A stretch of DNA of 17,999 nucleotides from Candidatus Segatella mututuai (GCA_002439605.1 DJOI01000001.1:1-17999); one strand, 5' to 3'. Shown: positions 6,919 through 15,365, counted from the first letter of the stretch. The notes: generated from the sequence alone by a model not told the origin. Made by a program: numbers and translations.

Positions 6919-7467
6919 TTAATCGTCCTCAAATTTCAGCCCCTCCGTGCGGTCCTTGGCATAGTAATCGCTCAGCATGCCCACGAAGGTGCTGATTTCA
7001 GCCACGGCACGACTTGTCTCGGGTGTTATCTCCTTCTTCTGCAGGCGTAGCATCATCACGCCGTAGAGCGCATCAAGGCAGGTCTCAATCTCGTTCACGT
7101 CCTTGTCGCCCTTGTTGCGCAACTCCACGATGTAAGGCAACACCTTGTAGTATTCGGCATTGTAGATAGGGAACTTGCTGCTATGCAGCAACATGCCGTG
7201 CAAGTCTATGACATCCTTGAGCAACACGCGGTTGATGTTTAGATGGCCATACTCGCGCTTTCCCTCCTCGTTCATCATGCGGATGAGGTTGCCAAACCAG
7301 TCCAACTCCTCGGCCTTCTGCTCATCGGTAAAGTCGAAACGGTCGATATACTGCTTGCGGATAACAGGCAGCGAACAGCCATAAGCGCGGATGATGTCCT
7401 CCACCTGCCACATGTACAGCAGGTACTCGGCGATATTCTTCTTTCTTAACTCTTGTGCTACAAACAT
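6919..7467 (-). CDS. DUF4924 family protein
   Basis: A 182-residue predicted all-helical cytoplasmic protein with no signal peptide or membrane segment. The N-terminus MFVAQELRKKNIAEYLLYMW and the overall length match my memory of the Bacteroidota-specific DUF4924 family, whose function is unknown. It is rich in charged residues, with segments such as WQVEDIIRAYG and EELDWFGNLIRMM, suggesting helical packing or protein contact rather than catalysis. It lies 16 bases upstream of prfC on the same strand and 59 bases after the LysE gene. The tight link to RF3 hints at a translation-related role, but that rests on context only. Confidence 0.8.
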   Translation of the reverse strand: MFVAQELRKKNIAEYLLYMWQVEDIIRAYGCSLPVIRKQYIDRFDFTDEQKAEELDWFGNLIRMMNEEGKREYGHLNINRVLLKDVIDLHGMLLHSSKFPIYNAEYYKVLPYIVELRNKGDKDVNEIETCLDALYGVMMLRLQKKEITPETSRAVAEISTFVGMLSDYYAKDRTEGLKFEDD

Positions 7468-7526
7468 ATATTTCGCTAAAATTATACTCTATATGCGATG
7501 GCTCGGCATAAGCCCACCGGGGTTGG

Positions 7527-8204
7527 TTAAAACTCGGGCAGATGGTACAGGTTGAACACTGTGCCCACCAACGCTATCAACGAGAAGATGATGACCACAC
7601 TGCCTATCACCTTATTGATAATAAGGATGCCATTGGCATCAAACTTGCCACGTATTTTGTCGACAAGCCAAGTAAGCCCAAACCACCACAGCAAGGCACC
7701 AAACACAATGCTGAGATAGCCCACGCCCATCTCGACTGGCATGTCGGGAACCACAAAGGCAAACTGTGCGTAAGTGGCCATGAAGAGGAACACGATGAGT
7801 GGATTGGAGAGGGTGACAAGAAAGGCTGTCAGACCGTTATGAAACAACGTGCCTTTCTTGTTACTGCTTTCGTGCATGTTCTTCACCGGATTGCTCCTGA
7901 AGCAATATATCCCGAAGGCAAGCAACAGCAGGCTGCCCGAAATCTGAAGATAGAACTTGTTTTGGGCATTGTTGACGAAATCCATCACAAAACTCATGCC
8001 CAACCCCGTAAACATGGCGTATACTATGTCGCTGCAAGCAGCACCTACACCCGTCACAAAACCATACCAGCGTCCCTTGTTCAACGTGCGCTGAATACAC
8101 AAAATACCTACCGGTCCCATGGGGGCAGAGGCAATGATACCTATGATAATACCCTTGAAAATAAAATCAAGAATGTTTATCTCTATTGGAAACAATGAAT
8201 TCAT
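7527..8204 (-). CDS. LysE/RhtB-family transporter
   Basis: Inner-membrane protein of 225 aa, probably an exporter of amino acids or related metabolites. The family signature is seen near the N-terminus: GIIASAPMGPVGILCIQRTL at about 22-41, followed by GFVTGVGAACSDIVYA at 48-63. About six hydrophobic segments are visible (roughly 14-36, 46-72, 86-103, 125-147, 160-182 and 196-217), as expected for LysE proteins. I start it at the ATG at 8204 (MNSLFPIEIN). The frame stays open to 8270 but only with a TTG start, and it would run over the promoter. The substrate cannot be read from the sequence. It heads a likely operon with the DUF4924 gene and prfC and diverges from the ROK kinase gene. Confidence 0.85.
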   Translation of the reverse strand: MNSLFPIEINILDFIFKGIIIGIIASAPMGPVGILCIQRTLNKGRWYGFVTGVGAACSDIVYAMFTGLGMSFVMDFVNNAQNKFYLQISGSLLLLAFGIYCFRSNPVKNMHESSNKKGTLFHNGLTAFLVTLSNPLIVFLFMATYAQFAFVVPDMPVEMGVGYLSIVFGALLWWFGLTWLVDKIRGKFDANGILIINKVIGSVVIIFSLIALVGTVFNLYHLPEF

Positions 8205-8212
8205 ACGAGGTG

Positions 8213-8245
8213 CAAAGATACAATTTTTTAGCCATACTATGCAAA
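8213..8245 (-). promoter_or_regulatory. Promoter of the LysE gene, close to the start codon
   Basis: On the minus strand TATCTTTG (plus 8213-8220) matches TAnnTTTG exactly, and TTTG (plus 8242-8245) lies 21 bases upstream as the -33 element. The -7 box ends only 8 bases before the ATG at 8204, so the transcript would have almost no leader. Confidence 0.6.
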
Positions 8246-8261
8246 TTTTCCATCTAAAAAC

Positions 8262-8292
8262 TTTGCTCAATACTTTTTTTTTCTTATCTTTG
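8262..8292 (+). promoter_or_regulatory. Promoter of the ROK kinase gene
   Basis: TTTG at 8262-8265 and TATCTTTG at 8285-8292 are separated by 19 bases, matching the Bacteroidota -33/-7 consensus. The expected transcript start is near 8298, giving a leader of about 38 A/T-rich bases with no Shine-Dalgarno sequence. Confidence 0.75.
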
Positions 8293-8335
8293 CCATCAAG
8301 ATTAAAAATTCTAACTTATTAAAAACATAAACAAC

Positions 8336-9316
8336 ATGACAGAAAACGCATTAAAGCCGTATGTAATCGGCTTGGATCTTGGCGGAACCAATTCCGTTTT
8401 CGGAATTGTCGACGCACGTGGTGAAATCAAGGCCACCACTGCCATCAAGACTGGCGGTTACGACAATGTGAACGATTACGTAAAGGCTGCTGTCGAAGCA
8501 CTACAACCTATTATCGATACCGTTGGCGGAATTGAGAAGATCAAGGCCATGGGAATCGGAGCTCCCAATGGCAATTTCTATAAGGGAACCATCGAGTATG
8601 CCCCCAACCTACCCTGGGCACACACCTGCGTGGTGCCTTTGGCCGACCTCTTCAGCAAGGCACTCGGCGGACTCCCAGTAGCGCTCACCAACGATGCCAA
8701 TGCGGCAGCATTAGGTGAGATGACTTACGGTGTCGCACGTGGTATGAAGAACTTCATCGACATCACCTTAGGTACTGGTGTAGGCTCGGGCATCGTAATC
8801 GATGGAAGAATGGTATATGGAAGCGATGGCTTCGCCGGCGAGCTGGGGCATGTCGTAATGGTACGCGGCAAGGAAGGTCGCACATGCGGTTGTGGCAGGA
8901 CAGGTTGCCTCGAGGCTTACTGCTCGGCTACCGGAGTAGCTCGCACCGCACGCGAATTCCTCGAGAAGAGCGACGAGCCTTCATTGCTCCGCGAGATAAA
9001 ACCTGAAGACATCACTTCTTACGAGGTAAGTATAGCAGCCAGCAAAGGCGATGCCTTGGCCAAGCGCGTATATGACTTCACCGGCAAGCTGCTCGGCGAG
9101 GCCTGCGCCGACTTCACGGCATTCTCCTCGCCAGAGGCTTTCGTCTTCTTCGGCGGTCTTACCAAGGCTGGAGACCTTTTGATGAAGCCACTCAAGGAGG
9201 CTTACGACAAAGCCGTGCTACCCATCTTCAAAGGCAAGGCCAAGTTCCTCATTTCAACTCTCGACGGCAGTTCTGCGGCTGTCCTCGGTGCCAGCGCTGT
9301 GGGTTGGGACTTGTAA
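8336..9316 (+). CDS. ROK-family sugar kinase, probably glucokinase
   Basis: Cytoplasmic ATP-dependent hexose kinase, probably phosphorylating glucose to glucose 6-phosphate for glycolysis. The 326-aa protein has the ATP phosphate loop DLGGTNSVFGI at 14-24, the sugar-binding and catalytic segment LTNDANAAALGE with Asp120 as the general base, GTGVGSGIV at 146-154, and the ROK zinc motif: His172 in GELGH plus Cys184, Cys186 and Cys191 in CGCGRTGCLEAY. There is no helix-turn-helix N-terminus, so it is a kinase rather than a ROK repressor. Glucokinase is the likeliest activity, but other hexoses or N-acetyl sugars are possible. It is a single-gene unit with its own promoter and terminator. Confidence 0.9.
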   Translation: MTENALKPYVIGLDLGGTNSVFGIVDARGEIKATTAIKTGGYDNVNDYVKAAVEALQPIIDTVGGIEKIKAMGIGAPNGNFYKGTIEYAPNLPWAHTCVVPLADLFSKALGGLPVALTNDANAAALGEMTYGVARGMKNFIDITLGTGVGSGIVIDGRMVYGSDGFAGELGHVVMVRGKEGRTCGCGRTGCLEAYCSATGVARTAREFLEKSDEPSLLREIKPEDITSYEVSIAASKGDALAKRVYDFTGKLLGEACADFTAFSSPEAFVFFGGLTKAGDLLMKPLKEAYDKAVLPIFKGKAKFLISTLDGSSAAVLGASAVGWDL

Positions 9317-9381
9317 CAACTCTGTTCATCAATCTTTATTCTGGATTTCTGGTATGGTCGGTACCAGGAAATATAGGAAAG

Positions 9382-9410
9382 GGCGTCGAAATAATTTCGG
9401 TGCCTTTTTT
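9382..9410 (+). terminator. Intrinsic terminator of the ROK kinase gene
   Basis: A 10-bp stem (9382-9391 with 9395-9404, two G-U pairs in RNA) with a 3-base loop is followed directly by TTTTTT at 9405-9410. It lies 66 bases after the ROK stop codon and is a textbook plus-strand terminator. Confidence 0.88.
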
Positions 9411-9431
9411 CATGACCGAAAGGCTACTACA

Positions 9432-9481
9432 TACAAAACGAAAGGCTGCGTCAAAGGGATACTTCCCGAAAGACACAGCCT
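9432..9481 (-). terminator. Probable terminator of the DUF4450 gene
   Basis: On the minus strand aggctgtgtc (plus 9472-9481) pairs with gacgcagcct (plus 9443-9452) over 10 bp with one U-G pair, followed by a T-rich tract (TTCGTTTTG). It lies about 40 bases past the stop codon of the gene ending at 9521. The loop is long (19 bases) but holds an internal ggga/tccc pairing. Confidence 0.65.
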
Positions 9482-9520
9482 CTCTCTGTTTACATATACC
9501 TATCTTCGTATTGCTCTTTT

Positions 9521-12500
9521 TTACTTCTGTAGCGTAATACCCATCAGCCCCACAACCACCTCGTTGCTTAGGGTTCTGAGGGTTAGCGATCGAAGCTTCT
9601 TCTTTGGGTCGAGAGGCATGTCGAGCATGGTGGCCGCACCACCAGGCAGGGCACACATCGCCAATTTCATATCGGGAAGATCGCCAGCTGTGGCTGCCTC
9701 CTGATAGTGGGAGTCGCGAAAAAGACGACGACTCACAATTCCCGTATTCAAGCCGATGCGATAAGGTCGAACGGCAGGCATGGCAAAAGCCACGGCATCC
9801 TCCACAAAGTCTTGCTCTATAGGGCACCAGTTCACAGGAGGAACAAGCATCAGCTCGTCGGTTGTTCCATCGGTATATTCCACTCTCACCACCGCATTCT
9901 CTATGGCAAATTGCATAGGATTGGTCGAGCCTGCCATCAGTAGATAAGCGTGCGAAGCCTTTCCTGACAAAGGAATGGTGATGCTGTCGGGATAATTGTC
10001 CCACAAACTGGTATAGACAATGTTCTTGCCCTTGGCAGGAGTGCGGAAATACAAGGAAGGCAAAGCCTCGAAGACACCATCCTTCACCAAGCTGCGCAAC
10101 TTGGAATCATCAATCTTGGCAAGTTTCTTCGTGGAACACCAGTCGCCCATTCCCTGAGTGGGCACACAGAGCGTGGTGTAAGGAGAGCGTGGCGTGAGGT
10201 ATTGGTTTTTGAAGATGTCGGTCACTTCCGAATTGAAGGCAGCATCCATGTTCACCATTCTTCGCTTCCCTTCATTCAGTTGGTCGAAATCATTTCCTAC
10301 ACCTGTCGCCGTCCCCCATTTGTCAGCGGTCTGCTCTGCCACAGCATCTGCCAAGGTGTATTTTCTCGCCACCTCGACCTCATCGTTGTCCACAGGCTTG
10401 ATGGTTGCCAGTTCCACGTGCTGTCGTTTGTCGACTGTCAGTTCTGTATCTTTGTATTTTCCTCCACCCACGTTCTGGCGTATCACAATTCGCAACGGCC
10501 GAGCGAAGTTTTGTTCAATGTCAAAGACTTCCTTGCCCCCCACTCTCTTGAACGAATAATCCAGATAAGGCGTATGTATCGAAGCACTGTCCCATGCCGC
10601 AGGGAAACCCGGACGAATGATGCACTTGCCCTCCATGGCATTTGGAGTAATACCATAAAGACCTTCGATAAACGCACGCGACGAGATGCCCGTCACGTCC
10701 GAGAAATCACGATAGCCCTCGCCTGTCGCACGATCCATCGTCGACAACTGGCCGAAATTTCCTGGACTACTGCCAAGATACATAAAGTCGAGCACATTGG
10801 CTTTCAGCAGCCGATAAGCCTCTTCCACTCTTCCTGCCTGGTAATAAGCCAGCACGGTGTGCATCACCTCGGCCATCGCCACATTATTGATGCTCCACTC
10901 ATAAGGTGACCAGTCGGATGTGCTCACAGTCTGATATTCTTGACCATTATATATATAAGGTACGTGCGGGATGTGCCTATCCACATACTTAGTAGCCAAA
11001 TAGTTCTGCTCTCCAGTTCCAACGCCACAGTCTATCGGTGTATAGACACTCCACAGCGCCGCATCCTTGTGAACCCGCTTCAGCCCCATGAAATCTCGAT
11101 ATTCCGCCCAGTGTCCAAAGTCTTTCAGCCACAGCTGACCGTTCATGGCTCGCAGTATTTTGCTGGCTTCCTCCCTATAAGGCACAGGATTCTCACCTAT
11201 CATCTCCGCAATGCGTGCCGCTAAGAGATTGGCACGATAGTTATAGGCAGAAGAATGGGTTACACCGCCACTGTTGTATTGCAAAGCGTCACTTGCCCAG
11301 ATACAGCAATAGGCATCATAGAGTCCGTCGCCGTCAGGATCCCAGGCGTTCTTCTCCCAAGCCAGATGACTCTTGATGACTGGCCACATCTTGCGCATGT
11401 AGACTGTATCGGCATCAAACTGGAAATGCCATAGCAACTCGTCGATATACACCAAGTTCATGTCGTAATGGTGGAACTGCTTGTTGTTCTCCGGATTGCG
11501 GCAGATGTAGCCATTGCTGTACATCGGCGTTCCCCATTCATAGGCTCCACGCGAGAGATTATGCTTCTTGTCCATCAGATGAGGACGGGTAACGGGAACA
11601 TCTTTCACCTGACTCTTGGCATAGGCATCAAAATGAATGCGCTGACGGTCGAACATACCTAAGAAATCACCCATGTAGGCAGCTCTCCAACCTGGCAGTG
11701 GCATTCTCCAGCCCACAGCTCCATGCACCCACACCTTCCCGTTCCAGGCTCCATCGGCAGCCATGACCATTGTTCCTCCCATTGGATTCAAGTAAGCATC
11801 GGGAGTGTTGAAAATGACAGAAGAAGCCAAGTTGGAACGCCACTGCTCGGCTGCTTGATAACGCTTTGCCAACTCCGAGTTCTTGCCAGTCGACAAGACG
11901 GTACTATCTACCGAGAAATACAGTTCGGTCAATCCTTTCCGAGGCATACAGCCCGTAACGGTAGAGAGCTGCTTGGGATGAGCGGGCGCATCGAATGCCT
12001 CAGGACCGTCAAACTTACCGATATCGCCAGCTCTCTTAAACTTGCTCACCTTGGTTTCGCATATCATGCCTTCTATCTCTATCGTAGCCTTGCCAAAGTT
12101 CTCGGCAGAGAATTTCCAAATAGCACCTTCTGTCTGCGGATAAGCCAAAACCGAGAGACGCAACACTCCGCCTGCCCAGCGTTTGTCCTTCATCAGATAA
12201 TCACGGCGCCCAGCCTCATATCTTGCCTTGCAATACTCCACCGAGTCGAGTCGAAGAGCCTGCCCGTTGCATTTTATCAGAAAACGGATGTTGCGATGAT
12301 TGTTCTTTTTAAAGATGGCGAATATGGGACGGTCGCTGGTTTCCAGTCGCCACTCATCCACACTGCCGTAAAGCGCACGCGTATAACGATTGTTGCCATT
12401 CACACAGCTAAAACCTCTCCCGTCGGGTTGATAGTTGGCAGTACGCTGCATCACACCTTGTGCCGATGAGAACAGAATTCCCATCATACAAGCCGACACT

Positions 12501-12532
12501 ACTGCGATAGTTTTCAATTTAGTTTGTTTCAT
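9521..12532 (-). CDS. Secreted DUF4450-type putative glycoside hydrolase
   Basis: A 1003-aa exported protein, probably a periplasmic glycosidase of unknown specificity. Residues 1-24 form a Sec signal peptide (MKQTKLKTIAVVSACMMGIL, cleavage near SSA-Q) without a lipobox. An N-terminal domain (about 30-240) has YQPDGRGFSCVNGNNRYTR, which I recall as DUF4450. The middle (about 260-630) is helix-rich with aromatic motifs and resembles (alpha/alpha)6 six-hairpin glycosidases. It carries a calcium-loop-like DPDGDGLYD at 398-406 and GGVTHSSAYNYRA further on. The segment RPGFPAAWDSASI near 640-655 resembles the junction to the beta-sandwich found after that fold. The last 250 residues look like a further beta-rich domain (TSLWDNYPDSITIPL). 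I start at the ATG at 12532, since only this start gives a signal peptide. It is divergent from the GH106 operon, which implies a role on rhamnogalacturonan. Catalytic residues cannot be assigned. Confidence 0.78.
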   Translation of the reverse strand: MKQTKLKTIAVVSACMMGILFSSAQGVMQRTANYQPDGRGFSCVNGNNRYTRALYGSVDEWRLETSDRPIFAIFKKNNHRNIRFLIKCNGQALRLDSVEYCKARYEAGRRDYLMKDKRWAGGVLRLSVLAYPQTEGAIWKFSAENFGKATIEIEGMICETKVSKFKRAGDIGKFDGPEAFDAPAHPKQLSTVTGCMPRKGLTELYFSVDSTVLSTGKNSELAKRYQAAEQWRSNLASSVIFNTPDAYLNPMGGTMVMAADGAWNGKVWVHGAVGWRMPLPGWRAAYMGDFLGMFDRQRIHFDAYAKSQVKDVPVTRPHLMDKKHNLSRGAYEWGTPMYSNGYICRNPENNKQFHHYDMNLVYIDELLWHFQFDADTVYMRKMWPVIKSHLAWEKNAWDPDGDGLYDAYCCIWASDALQYNSGGVTHSSAYNYRANLLAARIAEMIGENPVPYREEASKILRAMNGQLWLKDFGHWAEYRDFMGLKRVHKDAALWSVYTPIDCGVGTGEQNYLATKYVDRHIPHVPYIYNGQEYQTVSTSDWSPYEWSINNVAMAEVMHTVLAYYQAGRVEEAYRLLKANVLDFMYLGSSPGNFGQLSTMDRATGEGYRDFSDVTGISSRAFIEGLYGITPNAMEGKCIIRPGFPAAWDSASIHTPYLDYSFKRVGGKEVFDIEQNFARPLRIVIRQNVGGGKYKDTELTVDKRQHVELATIKPVDNDEVEVARKYTLADAVAEQTADKWGTATGVGNDFDQLNEGKRRMVNMDAAFNSEVTDIFKNQYLTPRSPYTTLCVPTQGMGDWCSTKKLAKIDDSKLRSLVKDGVFEALPSLYFRTPAKGKNIVYTSLWDNYPDSITIPLSGKASHAYLLMAGSTNPMQFAIENAVVRVEYTDGTTDELMLVPPVNWCPIEQDFVEDAVAFAMPAVRPYRIGLNTGIVSRRLFRDSHYQEAATAGDLPDMKLAMCALPGGAATMLDMPLDPKKKLRSLTLRTLSNEVVVGLMGITLQK

Positions 12533-12627
12533 GTTGATTGATTGTTTCTTTTTAACGATCTCATTCAAGTTTCTTTGGTTGACATTATTTGTGCTCCCAC
12601 TAAAATATGCATCGAAAGCATGATGTA

Positions 12628-12657
12628 CAAAGATAAACAAAATTTCCGATTATACAA
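12628..12657 (-). promoter_or_regulatory. Promoter of the DUF4450 gene
   Basis: On the minus strand TATCTTTG (plus 12628-12635) is an exact -7 box. TTG (plus 12655-12657) lies 19 bases upstream as the -33 element. The transcript should start near 12622, leaving a leader of about 90 bases before the ATG at 12532. Confidence 0.7.
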
Positions 12658-12670
12658 TCATATACCATAT

Positions 12671-12726
12671 ATTTTTGAACGTTTTTGCATGTTTATGAAC
12701 AATTCATTATGCGTTATTGAACAATT
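12671..12726 (+). promoter_or_regulatory. Three phased direct repeats, candidate operator between divergent carbohydrate genes
   Basis: The core TGAAC recurs with its GAAC at 12677, 12697 and 12719, that is 20 and 22 bases apart, about two helical turns. The second and third copies are the best: gttTATGAACAATT (12691-12704) and gttATTGAACAATT (12713-12726) agree at 12 of 14 positions. The first copy (from 12671) agrees at 8 of 10 in its first half. The third copy overlaps the expected -33 region of the GH106 promoter. AraC-type DNA-binding domains, as in hybrid two-component regulators of polysaccharide loci, are known to bind direct repeats at about 21-base spacing, so this is a candidate activator site. 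Confidence 0.5.
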
Positions 12727-12731
12727 ATATC

Positions 12732-12739
12732 TATCTTTG
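12732..12739 (+). promoter_or_regulatory. -7 box of the GH106-GH105-GH28 operon
   Basis: TATCTTTG matches TAnnTTTG exactly, 36 bases upstream of the GH106 ATG. There is no good TTTG 19-20 bases upstream, which fits a promoter that depends on an activator bound at the adjacent repeats. Confidence 0.65.
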
Positions 12740-12775
12740 CAGAAAAATAAAAACTTAAAAACTATTATTATCATC

Positions 12776-15352
12776 ATGATTAGACAACAACGCAAAAAAA
12801 TCTTCGCAACATGCCTCGCATGCGCATTGCTGACCACTGTCAACGCCCAAGCTCAGTTTTTGCCTGTCCCTGCACAGGAAGCCAAGCCTGGTGTAAGATG
12901 GTGGTGGATGGGATCAGCCGTCGACAAGGAAAACCTGGAATGGAATTTAGAGCAATACGCCAAGGTTGGCATAGGCGCAGTAGAGATAACCCCACTTTAT
13001 GGCGTACAGGGGAACGACAAGAACGACATTCCTTACCTCTCGCCACGATGGATGGAAATGCTCAAATTCGTGGAAAAGAAAGACAACGAGTTGGGCATTG
13101 AGACAGACATGGCCACAGGAACGGGATGGCCTTTCGGCGGGCCTTGGGTTCCACTGAGCGAGGCTGCCTGCAAGGCTGTCTTCGTGGATACCATCGTAGA
13201 TGCCAAGAAAAAACTCATGGACATCAACTTCGCCTTGCCCAAGAAAGAACGCGACGTCGCCAAGCTGAAAGTCATCAAGGCTTATCCTGTGGCTGGAGAA
13301 AATAAGAAGAAACGTGTCATCGCACTCTACGAGAGTCGCACCCGACAGATGGTTAAACGCGCGGCTCCAGGTGGAGAGGGGTATGTCGTCGACCATTTCG
13401 ACTCCACAGCCGTAGCACATTACCTGGCGCATATCGACAGTGCCTTCACAGCATCGGGAACATCTTTTCCACATACTTTCTTCAACGACAGCTACGAGGT
13501 GTATGGTGCCAACTGGACACCAACACTATTGACCGAGTTCGAAAAGATGCACGGCTACAAACTGCAGGACAAATTTCCCGAGTTTCTCGATGGCGAAGCA
13601 GTGGTTGTGAGCGACTATCGCGAAACATTAGGAGACATGCTGCTGCACAACTTCACCGAACAATGGACGGCATGGGCACACAAACACGGAGCCATCACAC
13701 GCAACCAAGCGCATGGCTCCCCAGCAAACCTCATAGACTGCTATGCTGCTGTCGACATACCAGAGATAGAGGGGTTCGGCCTAACCGACTTCGGCATCAA
13801 GGGGCTGCGCAAAGACCCTGGCAAGACACGCCCCAACTTCAGCGACCTGAGCATGCTGAAATATGCTCCTTCAGCAGCTCACATCACGGGAAAGAAATAT
13901 ACATCGAGCGAAACTTTCACCTGGCTTACTGAGCATTTCCGCACGTCGTTGAGCCAGATGAAACCCGACATGGATCTGATGTTCTGTGCAGGAGTGAACC
14001 ACATGTTCTTCCATGGCACTGCCTATTCCCCCAAGAACGACGCATGGCCAGGATGGAAATTCTATGCTTCCATAGACATGAGTCCCACCAACAGCATCTG
14101 GCGTGACGCGCCCGAATTGATGAAATACATCACCAACTGTCAGACTTATCTACAATGGGGACAACCCGACAACGACTTCCTTGTCTACCTGCCCGTAAGA
14201 GACATGTGGCGCACAAATACCAAAAAATGGCTCATGATGTTCGACATTCACGGCATGGAAAAGAAGGCTCCCGAGTTTATCAAGTGCATCCTCGATATTG
14301 ACAAGGCAGGATTCGACTGCGACTACATCAGCGACAAATATCTGCGCACATGTACTTATAAGAACGGAATGATAGAAACAGCAGCCGGAACCCGCTACAA
14401 AGCTTTGGTAATCCCTGGCAACAACATCATGCCAAGTGATGTGATTCAGCACATCTCGCAATTGAAGTCGCAAGGAGCCAAGATCATCAAGGGCGACGAC
14501 ACAGCGGCAATGGCACAAGCCGCCACCCCAGAGTTGATGAAAAAGCAGTATGGTCTGAAACTGATACGACGCAGCAACCTGTTCGGTCATCACTACTTCA
14601 TCGCCAACCTGACCGACCACGACATCAAGGCTCAAGTGCCATTGGCAACAGGAGAGAACGCAGCCCTGTGGTACAACCCGATGGATGGCTCTTACCATGC
14701 CGCAGCAATAAGTGGCAATACGCTGGATATCAACCTCAGAAGTGGCGAAAGCAGAATCCTACTCAGCGCACAGGAAGAGTCGGCTCCATGGTTGCACGAC
14801 AGGAAACTGTGTCAGGTAACGACCGAACCTCAAACCGTAAAAGAGGGAGAAAGCATAGACCTCACAGCCAATTCCTGGAAACTCTCCTTCACCGAGGAAG
14901 CGCCCAAGGTAGAAGAAACCTTCACGCTTCAAGGACTCAAGACATGGGAGAGCCTCAACGAAATAACCAAGACAACCATGGGAACGGGCGTTTACGAGAC
15001 TACCTTTAAGATGTCGAAGGAACAAGCTAAGAAGCAATGGAATATAGACTTGGGCGATGTGCGCGAAAGTGCCCGCGTATATATCAACGGCCACTATATT
15101 GGGTGTGCCTGGGCTGTGCCCTACGTTCTCCACTGCCAAGATGCACTATCAAAAGGAAAGAACACCATCCGCATTGAAGTAACCAACCTACCTGCCAATC
15201 GTATTGCAGCACTCGACCGCAAAGGTGTGAAATGGCGAAAGATGAAGGAAATCAATGTCGTAGACATCAATTACAAGAAAACCACCTATGATAAATGGGA
15301 ACTTGTGCCCAGCGGACTCAACAGCACAGTCAAGCTGGTGGAAGTAAAATAA
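12776..15352 (+). CDS. GH106 family alpha-L-rhamnosidase
   Basis: Exported enzyme of 858 aa expected to release L-rhamnose from rhamnogalacturonan fragments. Residues 1-26 are a Sec signal peptide (cleavage near AQA-Q) with no lipobox. The family signature starts at once: KPGVRWWWMGSAVDKENLEW (37-56), then VGIGAVEITPLYG, GTGWPFGGPWVP (115-126), FFNDSYEVYGANW (about 235-247), and NQAHGSPANLIDCYAAVDIP followed by EIEGFG (310-335), with acidic residues in the expected catalytic region of the barrel. The last 150 residues form a galactose-binding-like beta sandwich (DLGDVRESARVYINGHYIG). The ATG at 12776 is chosen because it yields the signal peptide; the frame is open further upstream but crosses the promoter. 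It is somewhat shorter than many GH106 members. It is the first gene of the operon, 42 bases before GH105. Confidence 0.93.
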   Translation: MIRQQRKKIFATCLACALLTTVNAQAQFLPVPAQEAKPGVRWWWMGSAVDKENLEWNLEQYAKVGIGAVEITPLYGVQGNDKNDIPYLSPRWMEMLKFVEKKDNELGIETDMATGTGWPFGGPWVPLSEAACKAVFVDTIVDAKKKLMDINFALPKKERDVAKLKVIKAYPVAGENKKKRVIALYESRTRQMVKRAAPGGEGYVVDHFDSTAVAHYLAHIDSAFTASGTSFPHTFFNDSYEVYGANWTPTLLTEFEKMHGYKLQDKFPEFLDGEAVVVSDYRETLGDMLLHNFTEQWTAWAHKHGAITRNQAHGSPANLIDCYAAVDIPEIEGFGLTDFGIKGLRKDPGKTRPNFSDLSMLKYAPSAAHITGKKYTSSETFTWLTEHFRTSLSQMKPDMDLMFCAGVNHMFFHGTAYSPKNDAWPGWKFYASIDMSPTNSIWRDAPELMKYITNCQTYLQWGQPDNDFLVYLPVRDMWRTNTKKWLMMFDIHGMEKKAPEFIKCILDIDKAGFDCDYISDKYLRTCTYKNGMIETAAGTRYKALVIPGNNIMPSDVIQHISQLKSQGAKIIKGDDTAAMAQAATPELMKKQYGLKLIRRSNLFGHHYFIANLTDHDIKAQVPLATGENAALWYNPMDGSYHAAAISGNTLDINLRSGESRILLSAQEESAPWLHDRKLCQVTTEPQTVKEGESIDLTANSWKLSFTEEAPKVEETFTLQGLKTWESLNEITKTTMGTGVYETTFKMSKEQAKKQWNIDLGDVRESARVYINGHYIGCAWAVPYVLHCQDALSKGKNTIRIEVTNLPANRIAALDRKGVKWRKMKEINVVDINYKKTTYDKWELVPSGLNSTVKLVEVK

Positions 15353-15365
15353 GAAAGGAAAAATT

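Noticed and set aside
5031..6995. Plus-strand 654-codon open frame
   Set aside because: It lies antisense to prfC, which has complete RF3 motifs. The long open frame is a by-product of GC-rich codons.
12533..12640. Upstream extension of the DUF4450 protein
   Set aside because: It would place the signal peptide internally and run into the promoter box.
12542..12775. Upstream extension of GH106
   Set aside because: It crosses both divergent promoters and the repeats, and the ATG at 12776 begins a clean signal peptide.
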